From assembly GCF_003325355.1 (NCBI RefSeq), contig NZ_CP030850.1, positions 1,426,001 through 1,490,000 of the forward strand: 64,000 nucleotides of DNA. Reading direction: 5' to 3'. Below, one piece after another: positions 26,605 to 37,288 of this stretch. Below the pieces are notes generated by a model. That model was not told the origin of the DNA, ran no database searches, and saw only the letters and a program-made list of their open reading frames with translations. A program made the translations under genes and the position numbers. Source of the DNA: Runella rosea. GTDB taxonomy: Bacteria > Bacteroidota > Bacteroidia > Cytophagales > Spirosomataceae. How positions within the stretch are numbered: the first letter of the stretch is position 1; each line of letters opens with the position of its first letter.

Positions 26605-27027
26605 GTGGTGAAGCGTTAGAGGTGAAAGAATAAGGAAAATAACCCTAGGGCAATTAATGCCATTCCGAAGTTTACAAACGATTAACCTCTAAACCAAAAA
26701 TGACTCCCAAAAGATAGGTAACATATAATGCAACATATAAAACGAGTACAGGTTGGCGGCGAAGTTAGTGCTTATTTCCTTAGTAAGGCTTTGTTTTTCG
26801 CGAATTTAACATAATTCTTCCATTTTTTAAAATCGAATTTTAACTATCTCATTGCTTTCTTGCACATCCTTATGTTTATTATATAAAATAAATATTATCC
26901 CAAAACAAAAGTCATTATTACATAATATAGGTTTATATTGCTACCAATTTGGGATATAAACACTCCTACTATAATTGTTAACACACCTTTCAGATAGCCT
27001 ATTTTATTTAGTTAATACAACAACGTT
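26605..27027. other. 423-bp AT-rich intergenic region between divergent genes
   Basis: It lies between the DEAD-box gene (leftward) and the AraC gene (rightward) and should hold both promoters. I see no coding frame, RNA gene or convincing long palindrome in it. Confidence 0.5.
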
Positions 27028-28071
27028 ATGGAAATTCTCTTAGGACTTAGGCCCTCCCACAACTGGATGGCACAAGTAGCTGAGCAATTTGGCACAGTAC
27101 CTCAATCACCTAATGAGTTTAGTTATGAAAAAGATAATTTATTATTTAAATTAAATTCCCTCATTATTGAACCCGAAAAAGTCGCCGTTATTTTGGGAGA
27201 AATACGTTGGGAAGCCTCGCTCAATACGTTAAAAAAATCAATTGATACCAACGATTATTGGATTTTAAGTTTTATCCTTTCCGAAGCCCCTCACACGTAC
27301 TCTTTCATCCACAACAACACAAAACACCAGATAAAGGCGCTTAAATCAACTCTTTTTTACAGTTCAAAAATGACCGTAGATACGATTTGGCCCGCCGGCA
27401 AACGTTCTCGTTTTATCACCATCGGATTCCACCGGGATTGGATTTGTGAAAAACTCGGGGTGGATGCAGGCACCTCGTCCAACGCGCCATTTATCTCCAT
27501 GTTGCAGTCCGAAAATGGTGTTTATTTTCAGGGAATCTCCCTTTTTGAACGAATTGTTTCCTTTGATACCCTCTTTAGCGATTCCCGTTCTTTGAATTGG
27601 GCGCTTTCGGTAGAAGCACAATGCTACGAACTAATCGTTGATTTTATCGGCCAAATTGCCACCATAAAATCCCACCTATCCGACAACAAATTCAGTCCTT
27701 GCGACATCAAGAGAGTGATGGAGGTAGAAAATCGTCACTTCATTGCTACCGGAATGCTCCCTGCACTTACGTTTTTAGCGAGCGAAGCCAACATGAGTTT
27801 ATCAAAATTCAAGAAATGCTTCCGGCAGATTTACGGCTCGGCTCCTTATGAATACCACCTCAATCTTAAACTAGACATTGCCAAAAAACTCCTTTTACAG
27901 AACAAATGGACGGTGGCGGAAATCGCCACCCAATTGGGTTATTCAAGCATTGCAAGTTTTAATAAGGTGTTCAAAAAGAAATATAATATGAACCCCACCG
28001 CGATTGTCAATGAGCATTTAAATCAATTAGTCTATCGGATTAAATCTCCAGATGAGAATCAACCAGAGTAA
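27028..28071 (+). CDS. AraC-family transcriptional regulator
   Basis: The 347-aa protein has an N-terminal region of about 230 residues without a recognisable ligand-domain motif. The C-terminal double helix-turn-helix spans about 250-335: LASEANMSLSKFKKCFRQIYG and VAEIATQLGYSSIASFNKVFKKKY, the two AraC helices. The family activates or represses nearby genes in response to a small molecule. It is followed after 145 bp by an S9 peptidase gene on the same strand with its own promoter-like element, so it may regulate that gene or act elsewhere. Confidence 0.9.
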   Translation: MEILLGLRPSHNWMAQVAEQFGTVPQSPNEFSYEKDNLLFKLNSLIIEPEKVAVILGEIRWEASLNTLKKSIDTNDYWILSFILSEAPHTYSFIHNNTKHQIKALKSTLFYSSKMTVDTIWPAGKRSRFITIGFHRDWICEKLGVDAGTSSNAPFISMLQSENGVYFQGISLFERIVSFDTLFSDSRSLNWALSVEAQCYELIVDFIGQIATIKSHLSDNKFSPCDIKRVMEVENRHFIATGMLPALTFLASEANMSLSKFKKCFRQIYGSAPYEYHLNLKLDIAKKLLLQNKWTVAEIATQLGYSSIASFNKVFKKKYNMNPTAIVNEHLNQLVYRIKSPDENQPE

Positions 28072-28184
28072 GCACCATTCAGTCATACATTAAAATAGGT
28101 CGGTGATTTTGTGGCAGTAGCACAAAAGTTAAAATAGTATCTTATTTAGGCAAAAAGAGGGGAGAATTACCCAAAAAAGTCGCC

Positions 28185-28192
28185 TAAATTTG
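28185..28192 (+). promoter_or_regulatory. Bacteroidota -7 promoter element of the S9 peptidase gene
   Basis: TAAATTTG matches the TAnnTTTG consensus exactly and lies 24 bp before the start codon at 28216. A -33 TTTG at normal spacing is not evident. Confidence 0.4.
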
Positions 28193-28215
28193 TAGTATCT
28201 TAACCATTTCATCCC

Positions 28216-30507
28216 ATGCTTTTTCTGACGCCTCCCCCTCATCCCAAACGGTTGCTTTTTCTGGTACTGCTTATTCTTTTAAACTTTCCTTCCCAATCCC
28301 CACAAGCACAGGGGCGTTTGGAAGATTATCAACGTTCCGAGACCCTCAAAAACCGTCTGAAGGATAAAGTCTACAACGCCCCCGCGTTGGTCAACTGGTC
28401 GGCGAGCAGTCAATGGGCTTGGTACCTCGTGCAAACCGTTCGCGGAAAAGAATTCATGGCTGTTAATCCCGCAAACAAAACCCGCCAAGCGGCCTTTGAC
28501 CACGCACAATTGGCCCAGAAACTCTCCGAGGCAACCAATAAAAAAATAGCCCCATACGCACTACCATTTAGTACATTTACATATAGTAAAGACGACAAAG
28601 AAATCGAATTCAGCGCCGAGGGATTGGTGTGGAATTACGGCCTCACTTCCAACACATTACGCAAAAAAGAACCCGTCCGCCCCGAAGAGCGGCGATATTG
28701 GGGCGCGGGCGCCAACGACCAAAATGACAAACCCGTTTTCTCGCCCGACAGCACCCGAACGGCTTATATTAAGAATTATAACGTGTACGTTCGTTTTGAG
28801 AAAACCAAAAAAGAGACCCAACTCAGCTTCGACGGCTCCGAAGGCGACTATTATTCGGGCTACGTTCAGTGGTCGCCCGATTCCAAAAAACTGATTTCGT
28901 TTAAGGTTCGGCCCAACCAAAAACACTTGATTTACTTCGTGCGCTCATCGCCAGAAGACCAACTCCAACCCAAACTCGAAAGCCGCGAATACCTCAAACC
29001 TGGTGATGCACTGCCAGTACGCCGACCTCAGTTATTTTTGGTCGATGAGCAGAAACAACTCCCCGTTGATGATGCCTTGTTTAACCACCAATACGGTTTG
29101 TCGCGCTCGGAATGGCGCAAAGACAGCCGTGCATTTACGTTTGAGTACAACCAACGTGGCCATCAGGTGTACCGAGTATTGGAAATAAATGCCGCAACGG
29201 GCGCGGTTCGGGCGCTGATTGAGGAGCAAAGCAAAACCTTCATTGATTACAGCGGCAAACGCTATCGTTACGACGCAGCCGACGGCAAAGAAATCATCTG
29301 GGCCTCCGAGCGCGACGGCTGGAACCACCTTTATCTGTACGACGGTCTGACCGGAAAAATCAAAAAACAAATCACCAAAGGTGAATGGGTAGTACGCAAT
29401 GTGGTCAACGTCGACGAAGAAAAAAGGAGCATTACCTTTGCCGCAAGCGGCATGAATCCCCAGCAGGACCCGTACTTTGTGCAGTATTATCGCATCAATT
29501 TTGACGGCACCGGCCTGACCGCCCTGACTTCCGAGAACGCCAATCATACTGGCTATTTTTCAACAGACAAAAAATATTTTGTTGATACTTATTCACGTGT
29601 TGACCTGCCGCAATTGACCGTTCTACGCTCCGCAGTCGACGGCTCAGTCGTTATGGAATTGGAGAAAGCCGATATTTCAGAATGGCAAAAAGCGGGTTGG
29701 AAAGCCCCAGAAGTATTTACGGCCAAAGGACGCGACGGCAAAACCGACATTTGGGGTATTATCGTTCGCCCTACCAATTTTGACCCCACAAAAAAATACC
29801 CAGTCATTGAAAATATCTACGCGGGTCCACACAGTTCGTTTACGCCTAAATCGTTTATGGCTTACAACCGTTCGATGTTTGAACTTGCCGAATTGGGTTT
29901 TATCGTGGTGCAACTCGACGGTATGGGTACATCCAACCGCTCCAAAGCTTTTCACGATGTATGTTGGCAAAATCTAAAAGACGCAGGCTTTCCTGACCGG
30001 ATGTTATGGATGCAAGAAGCAGCAAAAAAATATCCCTCACTCGACCTCAGTCGTGTAGGAATCTACGGCACCTCAGCCGGCGGTCAAAGCTCCACGGGTG
30101 GACTATTATTTTATCCTGATTTTTATAAAGTGGGCGTTTCTTCCTGCGGTTGCCACGACAACCGAATGGATAAAATCTGGTGGAACGAACAATGGATGGG
30201 TTACCCCATCGGGCCGCATTATGCCGACTGCTCCAACGTGACCCACGCCGAAAAACTACAAGGTAAACTGCTGCTAATTCTGGGTGAAGTAGACGACAAT
30301 GTTGACCCCGCGTCGACCATGCAGTTGGTCAATGCGCTCATCAAAGCCAACAAAGATTTTGACTTTTTGATGGTACCCAACATGGCCCACTCCAACGGCG
30401 GCGAGTACGGTGAGCGCAAGCGGCGGGATTTCTTTGTGCGACATTTGCTGGGAATTGAGCCACCAGCATGGACCTTGCCGATTACTGTGAATGAAGGCAC
30501 GAAATAA
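28216..30507 (+). CDS. Secreted S9-family peptidase (dipeptidyl peptidase IV type)
   Basis: The 763-aa protein has a signal peptide (residues 1-31, ending SPQAQG). An eight-bladed propeller-like region (DPPIV N-terminal type) with [13 protein letters not shown] and [12 protein letters not shown] leads into an alpha/beta-hydrolase domain. The catalytic triad fits Ser620 (GTSAGG), Asp693/694 (GEVDDNVDP) and His725 (NMAHSNGG). It should remove X-Pro or similar dipeptides from peptides in the periplasm. A good terminator follows at 30536. Confidence 0.93.
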   Translation: MLFLTPPPHPKRLLFLVLLILLNFPSQSPQAQGRLEDYQRSETLKNRLKDKVYNAPALVNWSASSQWAWYLVQTVRGKEFMAVNPANKTRQAAFDHAQLAQKLSEATNKKIAPYALPFSTFTYSKDDKEIEFSAEGLVWNYGLTSNTLRKKEPVRPEERRYWGAGANDQNDKPVFSPDSTRTAYIKNYNVYVRFEKTKKETQLSFDGSEGDYYSGYVQWSPDSKKLISFKVRPNQKHLIYFVRSSPEDQLQPKLESREYLKPGDALPVRRPQLFLVDEQKQLPVDDALFNHQYGLSRSEWRKDSRAFTFEYNQRGHQVYRVLEINAATGAVRALIEEQSKTFIDYSGKRYRYDAADGKEIIWASERDGWNHLYLYDGLTGKIKKQITKGEWVVRNVVNVDEEKRSITFAASGMNPQQDPYFVQYYRINFDGTGLTALTSENANHTGYFSTDKKYFVDTYSRVDLPQLTVLRSAVDGSVVMELEKADISEWQKAGWKAPEVFTAKGRDGKTDIWGIIVRPTNFDPTKKYPVIENIYAGPHSSFTPKSFMAYNRSMFELAELGFIVVQLDGMGTSNRSKAFHDVCWQNLKDAGFPDRMLWMQEAAKKYPSLDLSRVGIYGTSAGGQSSTGGLLFYPDFYKVGVSSCGCHDNRMDKIWWNEQWMGYPIGPHYADCSNVTHAEKLQGKLLLILGEVDDNVDPASTMQLVNALIKANKDFDFLMVPNMAHSNGGEYGERKRRDFFVRHLLGIEPPAWTLPITVNEGTK

Positions 30508-30535
30508 ATCGGTACAGAAAGTAACTCGGAAATAA

Positions 30536-30567
30536 CGGCGGTATCCCGTTTCACCCGCCGCTTTTTC
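30536..30567 (+). terminator. Intrinsic terminator after the S9 peptidase gene
   Basis: CGGCGG and CCGCCG form the stem, followed by CTTTTTCC. It lies 29 bp after the stop codon. Confidence 0.75.
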
Positions 30568-30642
30568 CGTTTCATCAATTTCATGGTTGGTTGTGTGAGG
30601 AAGGGTGGGCAATTTTGCCCTGAACAAAAAAAACAGCCAATC

Positions 30643-31377
30643 ATGAAAACATTGCTCTACGCCGCCTTGGCGCTGCTATCATCTTGCATTCCTCCCCACG
30701 CACACGTGCATCCAGATTCGGACAGCCCCAAAAAAGGGATTGTTTCGGGCCGCGTCGTTGACACCAGCGGTAAGCCCTTGGCCAACGCCGATATAGTAGT
30801 CAACAATTCTCAATTTTATAACAATAACATCTTGGGAAAAACCGATGCCAACGGGCATTACAGTCTATCGGTCAATGCTGGCTCATGGTACGTTCGTGGT
30901 ACAGTGACCGTCCGTTTTGACAACAAAACCTACGTCCTTGATTTATTTCCCGAAACCACGGGGGCATTTGCGGGCACCGAAGGCGCTATTCGTAACCTGC
31001 GTTGGAAGTTGACGGGAGAAAAGCCAAAAGAGTTTGGCATGTCGGGACACTACGGTGGGTCATTGGACGTGTACGGTGCCATCGGAGAATTCTTCGACAC
31101 CGACAACGTGGAATTTACCTTTAAGCCAGTGGGAACGCTCATTGACGGTAGCACGGGCAAAACCTTGACGGTAAAAACGGGCGATGAAAATGCCAAGGAC
31201 ATTCCTCTCGGAAAATATACCGTTACGGCCCGTTATCTGCCCACCAATCAACCGATGCTACTCCGTCAGCGCAATGCCAATCAATCATACAAAAACTCGG
31301 TCACGGCTAGTTTTGACCCTACTTATCCAGGCGCTACCGGCAGTTATCAACTCACCTTGGAAGTAAAGCTCCCCTAG
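30643..31377 (+). CDS. Lipoprotein with carboxypeptidase-regulatory-like domain
   Basis: ATG 30643 opens into a short lipoprotein signal (LLSSC, Cys15); the frame is open further upstream without a signal. The 244-aa protein has a regulatory-like beta-sandwich domain (GRVVDTSGKPLANADIVVNN) at about residues 35-110 with TDANGHYSLSV. A second beta domain covers residues 130-244. Such domains bind glycans or act as structural modules on surface proteins. No enzyme signature is seen. The gene lies between a peptidase and a glycosidase gene but is separated by a terminator from the former. Confidence 0.8.
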   Translation: MKTLLYAALALLSSCIPPHAHVHPDSDSPKKGIVSGRVVDTSGKPLANADIVVNNSQFYNNNILGKTDANGHYSLSVNAGSWYVRGTVTVRFDNKTYVLDLFPETTGAFAGTEGAIRNLRWKLTGEKPKEFGMSGHYGGSLDVYGAIGEFFDTDNVEFTFKPVGTLIDGSTGKTLTVKTGDENAKDIPLGKYTVTARYLPTNQPMLLRQRNANQSYKNSVTASFDPTYPGATGSYQLTLEVKLP

Positions 31378-31511
31378 CCAAATCCGTTATCGCAAAAGAA
31401 AAGCAGTACTGCCTCCCTATTTGCCAATTTTATGTGAATTAAACCGAGATTATCATTATTTTTGAACACCGCAAAAACAGTTTTTTTCAGAATGATAAAG
31501 TCGGATTCCTA

Positions 31512-33914
31512 ATGATAAACATGGTAAAAATAAAAACGGCAGTCCTCTTTTGTTTCGTTATTAGCGTCACGAACCCCGTAAAAAGCCAACCCAAGGGAGA
31601 TTATCCAATTAAGCCTGTTCCGTTTACGGCGGTGAAAGTCAGTGATCAGTTTTGGGCACCGCGCATCAAACGCAACCATGATGTTACGATTCCGATTGCC
31701 TTAGAGCAGTGCTACAATACGGGGCGCGTCAACAATTTTTTGTTTGCCGCCAAAATCAAATCGGGCAAGTTTTGCACCGAATACCCTTTTGACGATACCG
31801 ATATTTACAAAATTTTGGAAGGAGCGAGTTTTTCGTTACAAACATTTCCCGACAAGCAATTGGAAGCCCGCCTTGACACGCTCATTGAATACGTAGGTAA
31901 AGCGCAGGAACCCGACGGATATTTATATACCAATCGAACCATCGACCCCCTACACACGCACCCTTGGTCAGGTTTGAAACGCTGGGAAAAAGAGTCTGAT
32001 TTGAGCCATGAATTGTACAACAGCGGGCATTTGATTGAGGCCGCTGTGGCACATTTTCAGGCCACAGGCAAAAAAACGTTGTTAAACATTGCCATCAAAA
32101 ACGCGGATTTACTCTGCCGAGAATTTGGCCCCGGCAAGCTAGACCACGCACCTGGCCATCAAATCATCGAAATGGCGCTGGTAAAACTCTACCGCACCAC
32201 AAACCAGAAGAAGTACCTTGATTTGGCCAAGTTTTTTCTAGACGTGCGGGGCAAAGGCAAAGAATACAGCCAGGACCATAAAAAAGTAACGGAACAAACG
32301 GAGGCCGTCGGGCACGCCGTTCGCGCCACTTACATGTACGCTGGCATGGCCGACGTAGCCGCCATCACGGGCGACAAAGCATACCTCAACGCCATTGATA
32401 AAATCTGGGAAGACATCATCGACGACAAGTTTTACCTCACGGGTGGCATCGGTGCAGCGGGTGGCCATGAAGGATTTGGTGCTCCTTACGAATTGCCCAA
32501 TATGTCGGCCTACAACGAAACCTGCGCCTCTATTGGTAATATTTACTGGAATTACCGCCTTTTTCTACTCCACGGAGATGCCCGTTTTTACGATGTGCTG
32601 GAGCGAACGCTCTACAACGGCATGGTGTCGGGTGTGTCACTCAGCGGCGACCGCTTTTTTTATCCCAATCCGCTCGAATCTTTGGGGCAACATTCACGGA
32701 GTGCGTGGTTTGGCTGCGCCTGTTGCCCAAGCAATGTGTGTCGGTTTATTCCGTCTGTTCCAGGCTACGTTTATGCCCAACAAAATGACCGCATTTTTGC
32801 CAATTTGTTTATGAGCAGTACCGCCGAAATCATGCTCAGCGGAACCGCCGTTCAAATTGCCCAAACGACCAACTATCCGTGGAACGGCACCGTTGACTTC
32901 ACCTTGAACCCCGCCAAACACAAAAATTTTGAGATGGCCATTCGGATACCCGGCTGGGCGCAAAACCAACCACTACCGAGCGATTTGTATTCTTTCACCA
33001 AGAAAGATGACACTCCTTTTACATTGATGGTCAACGGCAAACCCGCCGCGTACCGACTCGAAAATGGCTACGCCATTCTCAAAAGGGAATGGAAAAAAGG
33101 TGACGTTATCCACCTGACATTACCGATGCCCGTTAGGCAAGTAGCCGCCAATACGAAAGTAGTTGCAGACCAAAACAAAATTGCGCTTCAACGCGGCCCG
33201 ATTGTGTATTGTGCCGAATGGCCCGAGCATTCAGAAGGTCGGGTGCTCAACTTAGTGGTCAACCCCGAAACTGCTTTTACGGCCAGTTATCGTCCCGATT
33301 TTCTGGATGGTGTCACCGTGATTAAAGCGGAAGTTGAACAATCCAAACGGACAATGGACAATCAAATTAATGTCTCCAAAGCTACTTTTGAAGCCATTCC
33401 GTACTATGCTTGGGCTAACCGTGGGCCAGGTGAAATGGCCGTTTGGTTTGGAACAAAACCCTCCGCTTCGCGCCCTCTTCCCGCTCCTACTATCGCATCC
33501 AGAAGTAAGCTTTCGGCCTCGCACGTTACCAAAACGCTCATCGCACTCAACGACCAAGCTGAGCCCAAAAACTCCAACGACCACGACAATATTTACTACC
33601 ACTGGTGGCCCATGAAAGATACGCTTCAATGGGTTCAATACACGTTTGATAAACCCGAAACCATTTCATCCACCAACGTTTATTGGTTTGACGACGGACC
33701 GTGGGGCGGGTGTCGCGTGCCTGCTTCGTGGCGGTTACTATACCAAAACGACGCAGGAGAATGGAAACCCGTTCAACCAAAAGGTGCATTTGGGATAGCA
33801 AAAGACCAATACAATGAGCTCTACTTTGAACCCGTAACGGCCAAAGCTTTGAAAATGGAAGTAATGTTGCCTAAGGAGTACGCTGGAGGAATTATTGAAT
33901 GGTCAGTAAAGTAA
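31512..33914 (+). CDS. GH127-family glycosidase (beta-L-arabinofuranosidase type)
   Basis: The 800-aa protein has a signal peptide ending NPVKSQ; an in-frame ATG at 31521 would also serve. The alpha/alpha barrel matches GH127 (formerly DUF1680): QFWAPRIKRNHDVTIP, then GHEGFG with E320, NETC with E336 and C338, and CACCPSN with C404/C405. The spacing fits the family's acid/base Glu and the zinc site that holds the Cys nucleophile. The family removes terminal beta-L-arabinofuranose. After about residue 640 an extra C-terminal domain (YNELYFEPVTAKALKMEVM) looks like a discoidin-type carbohydrate-binding module. Activity is inferred from conserved residues. Confidence 0.92.
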   Translation: MINMVKIKTAVLFCFVISVTNPVKSQPKGDYPIKPVPFTAVKVSDQFWAPRIKRNHDVTIPIALEQCYNTGRVNNFLFAAKIKSGKFCTEYPFDDTDIYKILEGASFSLQTFPDKQLEARLDTLIEYVGKAQEPDGYLYTNRTIDPLHTHPWSGLKRWEKESDLSHELYNSGHLIEAAVAHFQATGKKTLLNIAIKNADLLCREFGPGKLDHAPGHQIIEMALVKLYRTTNQKKYLDLAKFFLDVRGKGKEYSQDHKKVTEQTEAVGHAVRATYMYAGMADVAAITGDKAYLNAIDKIWEDIIDDKFYLTGGIGAAGGHEGFGAPYELPNMSAYNETCASIGNIYWNYRLFLLHGDARFYDVLERTLYNGMVSGVSLSGDRFFYPNPLESLGQHSRSAWFGCACCPSNVCRFIPSVPGYVYAQQNDRIFANLFMSSTAEIMLSGTAVQIAQTTNYPWNGTVDFTLNPAKHKNFEMAIRIPGWAQNQPLPSDLYSFTKKDDTPFTLMVNGKPAAYRLENGYAILKREWKKGDVIHLTLPMPVRQVAANTKVVADQNKIALQRGPIVYCAEWPEHSEGRVLNLVVNPETAFTASYRPDFLDGVTVIKAEVEQSKRTMDNQINVSKATFEAIPYYAWANRGPGEMAVWFGTKPSASRPLPAPTIASRSKLSASHVTKTLIALNDQAEPKNSNDHDNIYYHWWPMKDTLQWVQYTFDKPETISSTNVYWFDDGPWGGCRVPASWRLLYQNDAGEWKPVQPKGAFGIAKDQYNELYFEPVTAKALKMEVMLPKEYAGGIIEWSVK

Positions 33915-33974
33915 TATGAGGGATTTTTTGCACTTTTTCCCATAAAAATATTATTTTGCCGCCTTACACAACCT

Positions 33975-35993
33975 ATGATGAATATTCCCGACACCTCTGG
34001 TACGCATACGCGCGACGCGTACGTGAAAGATTGGCGTAACACCTACCATCTTCATCTTGCTGATTATGAGCGCTCCAGGGCCTCTTTTGTGGCTGGTTTA
34101 TTGCCTGAATTCGCCGTCAAATTCGACGTTTTTCAGGTGTTAAACATCCTGCAAAAAAAACTCGGCACCGAGACAATGCTGCGGGCACTCAACCCAAACG
34201 AAACAATTTTATCCCCATTAGCCACACAAAAAGACAGCCAATGGCTCAAAAAATCCAACATGGTCGGCGTCAATGTGCGGACCATTGGTAGTTTTTGGAA
34301 CGTCGTCGGCTATGCGCTTACCCTGCCCAAGTTCCATGATTCCATTCACCTTCTACCCATTTGGGAGCCCGGTGTAGTGGGAAGTTTGTACGGAAAAGTA
34401 AGCTGGAACATCAACCAAGAGTTTTATAGCTGGCCGCTTCAACAAGCCATTCCGTGGTTGGATACCGTAGAAAAACAACTGAAAGCGGTCGTTAATTTAC
34501 TGCACGCGCTGGGCAAAACTGTAGGCTTGGACGTGATACCGCACACCGACCGTTTTTCAGAAATTGCGCTGATTCATCCCCGCCTTTTTGAGTGGGTTCG
34601 CCGCGATGGTGGCCGACTAACCGACCATTCGGAGCATGTTTGGCAACAGGTAGAAGAAGTGATTTGGCAGCACCTCCACTACTGCGGCACCGCCGACGGC
34701 AGTGGATTGTATTTTGACAAATCCATCCTTTTTGACCCGAGCATTCCCTTGCTAAGTGATAAACGGCGACAGGAAATTATTTTTGGTTTTGACCAACAAC
34801 AACGATTGCACCGACGCATTGAGTTGATGAAGGATTTGCTTGCCCACGGCTTCGAAACCCTACCCATGACCATGGCGCCACCCTACCGAGGACTGCATAT
34901 CAATCCAGAAGTTTTTGTGCTTGATGAACGCGGAACGCAGTGGTTTCAATACGATTTTGACCATCCTGAGGGTATGTCAAGGGTGTTTGGACCACTAACA
35001 CGCTACCGTTTTTATCATTCCAAAAATGACAATCAGCACTGGGAGCTGGATTTTGAACGCCCAAACATGGATGCGTGGAATTACTTCTCGCGTAAATACC
35101 TTGAATGCCAACAGGAATTCAATTTTGATTTTATGCGCGGCGACATGGCCCACGTACAAATGCGCCCCGATGGTGTTCCTGCCCAACCTGATGCATTTTA
35201 CGACCCACTAAGCGCCGTTAAAAAATATATTCAGCGGCGCGGAACACCCCACTTTGCGTTTTACGCCGAGACCTTCATTGCTCCCCCCAATGTAATGGGC
35301 TACGGCGATGAGTTTGACCATTTAGAAGCCATTCACGCCGACGCTACGCTCGGGGATTTGCAAGCGGCGGTCATCGACTCCCCCGAATTCCGGGAGCGTT
35401 TTACGTTGTACGACCAATTGCTCCGCAGTCGCACTTTTGCTCCTAGTTTTACGATTATCACGGCCGACAAAGACGACCCGCGTTTTGATGAATTTTACCG
35501 AACGGGCAACCTCATTCGCTATTTTGTTGGAATATTCTTAACGGATATGCCAAGTTATTACAGCCTTGGATTTGAAGTGCGAAACCTTCACTTAACGCGG
35601 GGGAAAAACGAAGAATATACCAAACTGTACGTTTTTCAAATCCATGACGATGCTGAAACCGACAAAGTAACCCACGGACCCTTTGAATGGGGTGAAAACA
35701 TGGAGCAGTTTCAGGAAATCAACGACTTACGTATTTTTGCGGAAACGATTTGGAAACAAATCGCCGACCTAGAAATCAAGTGGCTCTTGCCGCCCGATGC
35801 CATAAAAACACTTGTCGCATGGACCCAAGCCACCGCCCCCACCTACCTTTTCATTGCTAATTTTGACAGTCAATTGAGCGCATCTTTGGAAGAAATCAAC
35901 CTTACTGGTTACGATTTGGTGTTTCAAACTGCTCCCGCAGCGGAGGGCCAAATTGCTCCAGCCAGTGGGCAGGTGTATAAAATCAGAAAGTAA
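33975..35993 (+). CDS. GH13-like (alpha-amylase superfamily) protein, unusual N-terminus
   Basis: The 672-aa protein has no signal peptide and starts MMNIPDTSGTHTRDAYVKDW 60 bp after the GH127 gene. The middle resembles a GH13 TIM barrel. HLLPIWEPGVVGSLYG occurs early, DFMRGDMAHVQMRPD gives a candidate nucleophile D390, and HFAFYAETF a candidate acid/base E432. GYGDEFDHLEAIHADATLGDL may hold the third acidic residue. A beta-rich C-terminal segment ends the protein. The motifs depart from textbook amylases, so substrate is unknown. Proximity to GH127 suggests the two share a transcript and a glycan pathway. Confidence 0.65.
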   Translation: MMNIPDTSGTHTRDAYVKDWRNTYHLHLADYERSRASFVAGLLPEFAVKFDVFQVLNILQKKLGTETMLRALNPNETILSPLATQKDSQWLKKSNMVGVNVRTIGSFWNVVGYALTLPKFHDSIHLLPIWEPGVVGSLYGKVSWNINQEFYSWPLQQAIPWLDTVEKQLKAVVNLLHALGKTVGLDVIPHTDRFSEIALIHPRLFEWVRRDGGRLTDHSEHVWQQVEEVIWQHLHYCGTADGSGLYFDKSILFDPSIPLLSDKRRQEIIFGFDQQQRLHRRIELMKDLLAHGFETLPMTMAPPYRGLHINPEVFVLDERGTQWFQYDFDHPEGMSRVFGPLTRYRFYHSKNDNQHWELDFERPNMDAWNYFSRKYLECQQEFNFDFMRGDMAHVQMRPDGVPAQPDAFYDPLSAVKKYIQRRGTPHFAFYAETFIAPPNVMGYGDEFDHLEAIHADATLGDLQAAVIDSPEFRERFTLYDQLLRSRTFAPSFTIITADKDDPRFDEFYRTGNLIRYFVGIFLTDMPSYYSLGFEVRNLHLTRGKNEEYTKLYVFQIHDDAETDKVTHGPFEWGENMEQFQEINDLRIFAETIWKQIADLEIKWLLPPDAIKTLVAWTQATAPTYLFIANFDSQLSASLEEINLTGYDLVFQTAPAAEGQIAPASGQVYKIRK

Positions 35994-36087
35994 ATTCCAA
36001 CCAAAAAAGGGTCAGTTGCGTCTTTTCATTGCCCCTACATTGACAAATCATGCAGGGTCATTAAACAACAAAAAAACGCTTTTAGCC

Positions 36088-36567
36088 ATGATTAAAATCC
36101 CCTTTTTTGCCGTGCTATTGCTCCTGTGCGTGAGCTGTGCGAAAACGAACGTTACGATTGAAGATGAATTGCAAGCCGCCAAAAACGTCACCAATGCCCG
36201 GGTAAATTTCAATAAATTGTCTGGAAAATGGACATTTACGGAATACCTGAAAGACAAAACGGTCCCCGCCGACGGCGAAGCCTCCATCGAATTTGCCGCT
36301 TCCGAGACCACTGACAAATTGCAAGTGAACGGACGCGCATTCGTAAATTTTTACAATACTCATTTTACGTTTAATGAAGCTAAATCCAGCATTGAGTTCG
36401 TCGCGCCAGTCAGTACTACCAAAATGGCCGGCACGCCCGAAATGATGAAAGCCGAGTTTAATTTCCTTAATAACCTAAAAAATGTGACCAAATTTTCGGT
36501 CGATGGAACGTCACTTAAACTTTACGTAGGGGAGCCCGTTTCGGAAATTATGTATTTCAAGAAATAA
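36088..36567 (+). CDS. Small lipoprotein, unknown function
   Basis: ATG 36088 opens into a lipoprotein signal with lipobox LCVSC (Cys17); the frame is open back to 35953 but without a signal and overlapping the previous gene. The mature 140 residues contain LSGKWTFTEYLKDKTV and DKLQVNGRAFVNFYN, resembling lipocalin-like or META/HslJ-type small lipoproteins of Bacteroidota. No catalytic motif is seen. It follows the GH13-like gene by 95 bp. Confidence 0.75.
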   Translation: MIKIPFFAVLLLLCVSCAKTNVTIEDELQAAKNVTNARVNFNKLSGKWTFTEYLKDKTVPADGEASIEFAASETTDKLQVNGRAFVNFYNTHFTFNEAKSSIEFVAPVSTTKMAGTPEMMKAEFNFLNNLKNVTKFSVDGTSLKLYVGEPVSEIMYFKK

Positions 36568-36683
36568 ACAATGTCTTTTCACATCCACTTTGAAAGTAAC
36601 CTGTTTATAGTTTAGGTTAAATTCCTAATCTCGACAAAGAACCAAACTTCTTGATTTTAAGGACATAATCATGATATTTAATA

Positions 36684-36742
36684 AACCAGCATGAAGATTG
36701 AGTTCTGGTTTTTTAATCCTGAACTCAACCTTCATGCTGGTT
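36684..36742. repeat. 25-bp near-perfect inverted repeat (long hairpin)
   Basis: Arms 36684-36708 and 36718-36742 are inverted copies with two mismatches in 25 and a 9-nt T-rich loop. The arms begin AACCAGCATGAAG. It is longer than a usual terminator stem. It may be a bidirectional terminator between the plus-strand genes on the left and the minus-strand genes on the right, or a relic of a small mobile element. Confidence 0.6.
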
Positions 36743-37167
36743 CTAAGCAGGCCAGCATTATGCCTTCATTCGCTTTTGCTACCACTTTTTGCCATGTCAG
36801 GGGCATTATGCGCAGGATGGTTTTATTAACCTCCGATAACACAAAATTGAACATTAGCTTTCTCGGCAACTCCAACGTAGACCAGCCCAATGCATCATTC
36901 TCTGTCTATTATGACGAACATGCTACTTGGTTGGCCCCTTTGCCTCAATCCTATGCCAATCCTGCCACTCTCTTTAAATTTGGCTCAGTTATTCAACCTA
37001 ATCAGAGCGCTACGATGGTGATTAATCGGTATTTTTTTAATAGATATGAACAAAATTTAACCCTTTCAGGTCATTGGCAATTCAAATCCATTCCTACTTT
37101 TCAGGCATTTACATCCCTAAAAAATCAGATTGACAAAAAAGCCTATGTTAGCGTTCTAAGCCGATAA
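36691..37167 (+). CDS. Hypothetical protein, doubtful
   Basis: The frame codes for 158 aa, but its first ATG lies inside the 25-bp inverted repeat. If real, it more likely starts at ATG 36760 (MPSFAFATTF, 135 aa). No signal, membrane segment or family was recognised. The later part (SVYYDEHATWLAPLPQSY) looks protein-like, so a small gene or the remains of a larger one is possible. Confidence 0.35.
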   Translation: MKIEFWFFNPELNLHAGSKQASIMPSFAFATTFCHVRGIMRRMVLLTSDNTKLNISFLGNSNVDQPNASFSVYYDEHATWLAPLPQSYANPATLFKFGSVIQPNQSATMVINRYFFNRYEQNLTLSGHWQFKSIPTFQAFTSLKNQIDKKAYVSVLSR

Positions 37168-37288
37168 AGAAAGGTTTGTCCCCGTGCGGAGGGTTGCTCA
37201 CAACCAGCTAGACTGTTTACCTACTATTTCAAATGCCCTAAAATTTATGCTTAAGTTCTTAAAATGCTAAGTGAAGTAAGGCCGAATA

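Noticed and set aside
36684-36742. Insertion-sequence ends
   Set aside because: No transposase or target-site duplication is visible around the inverted repeat.
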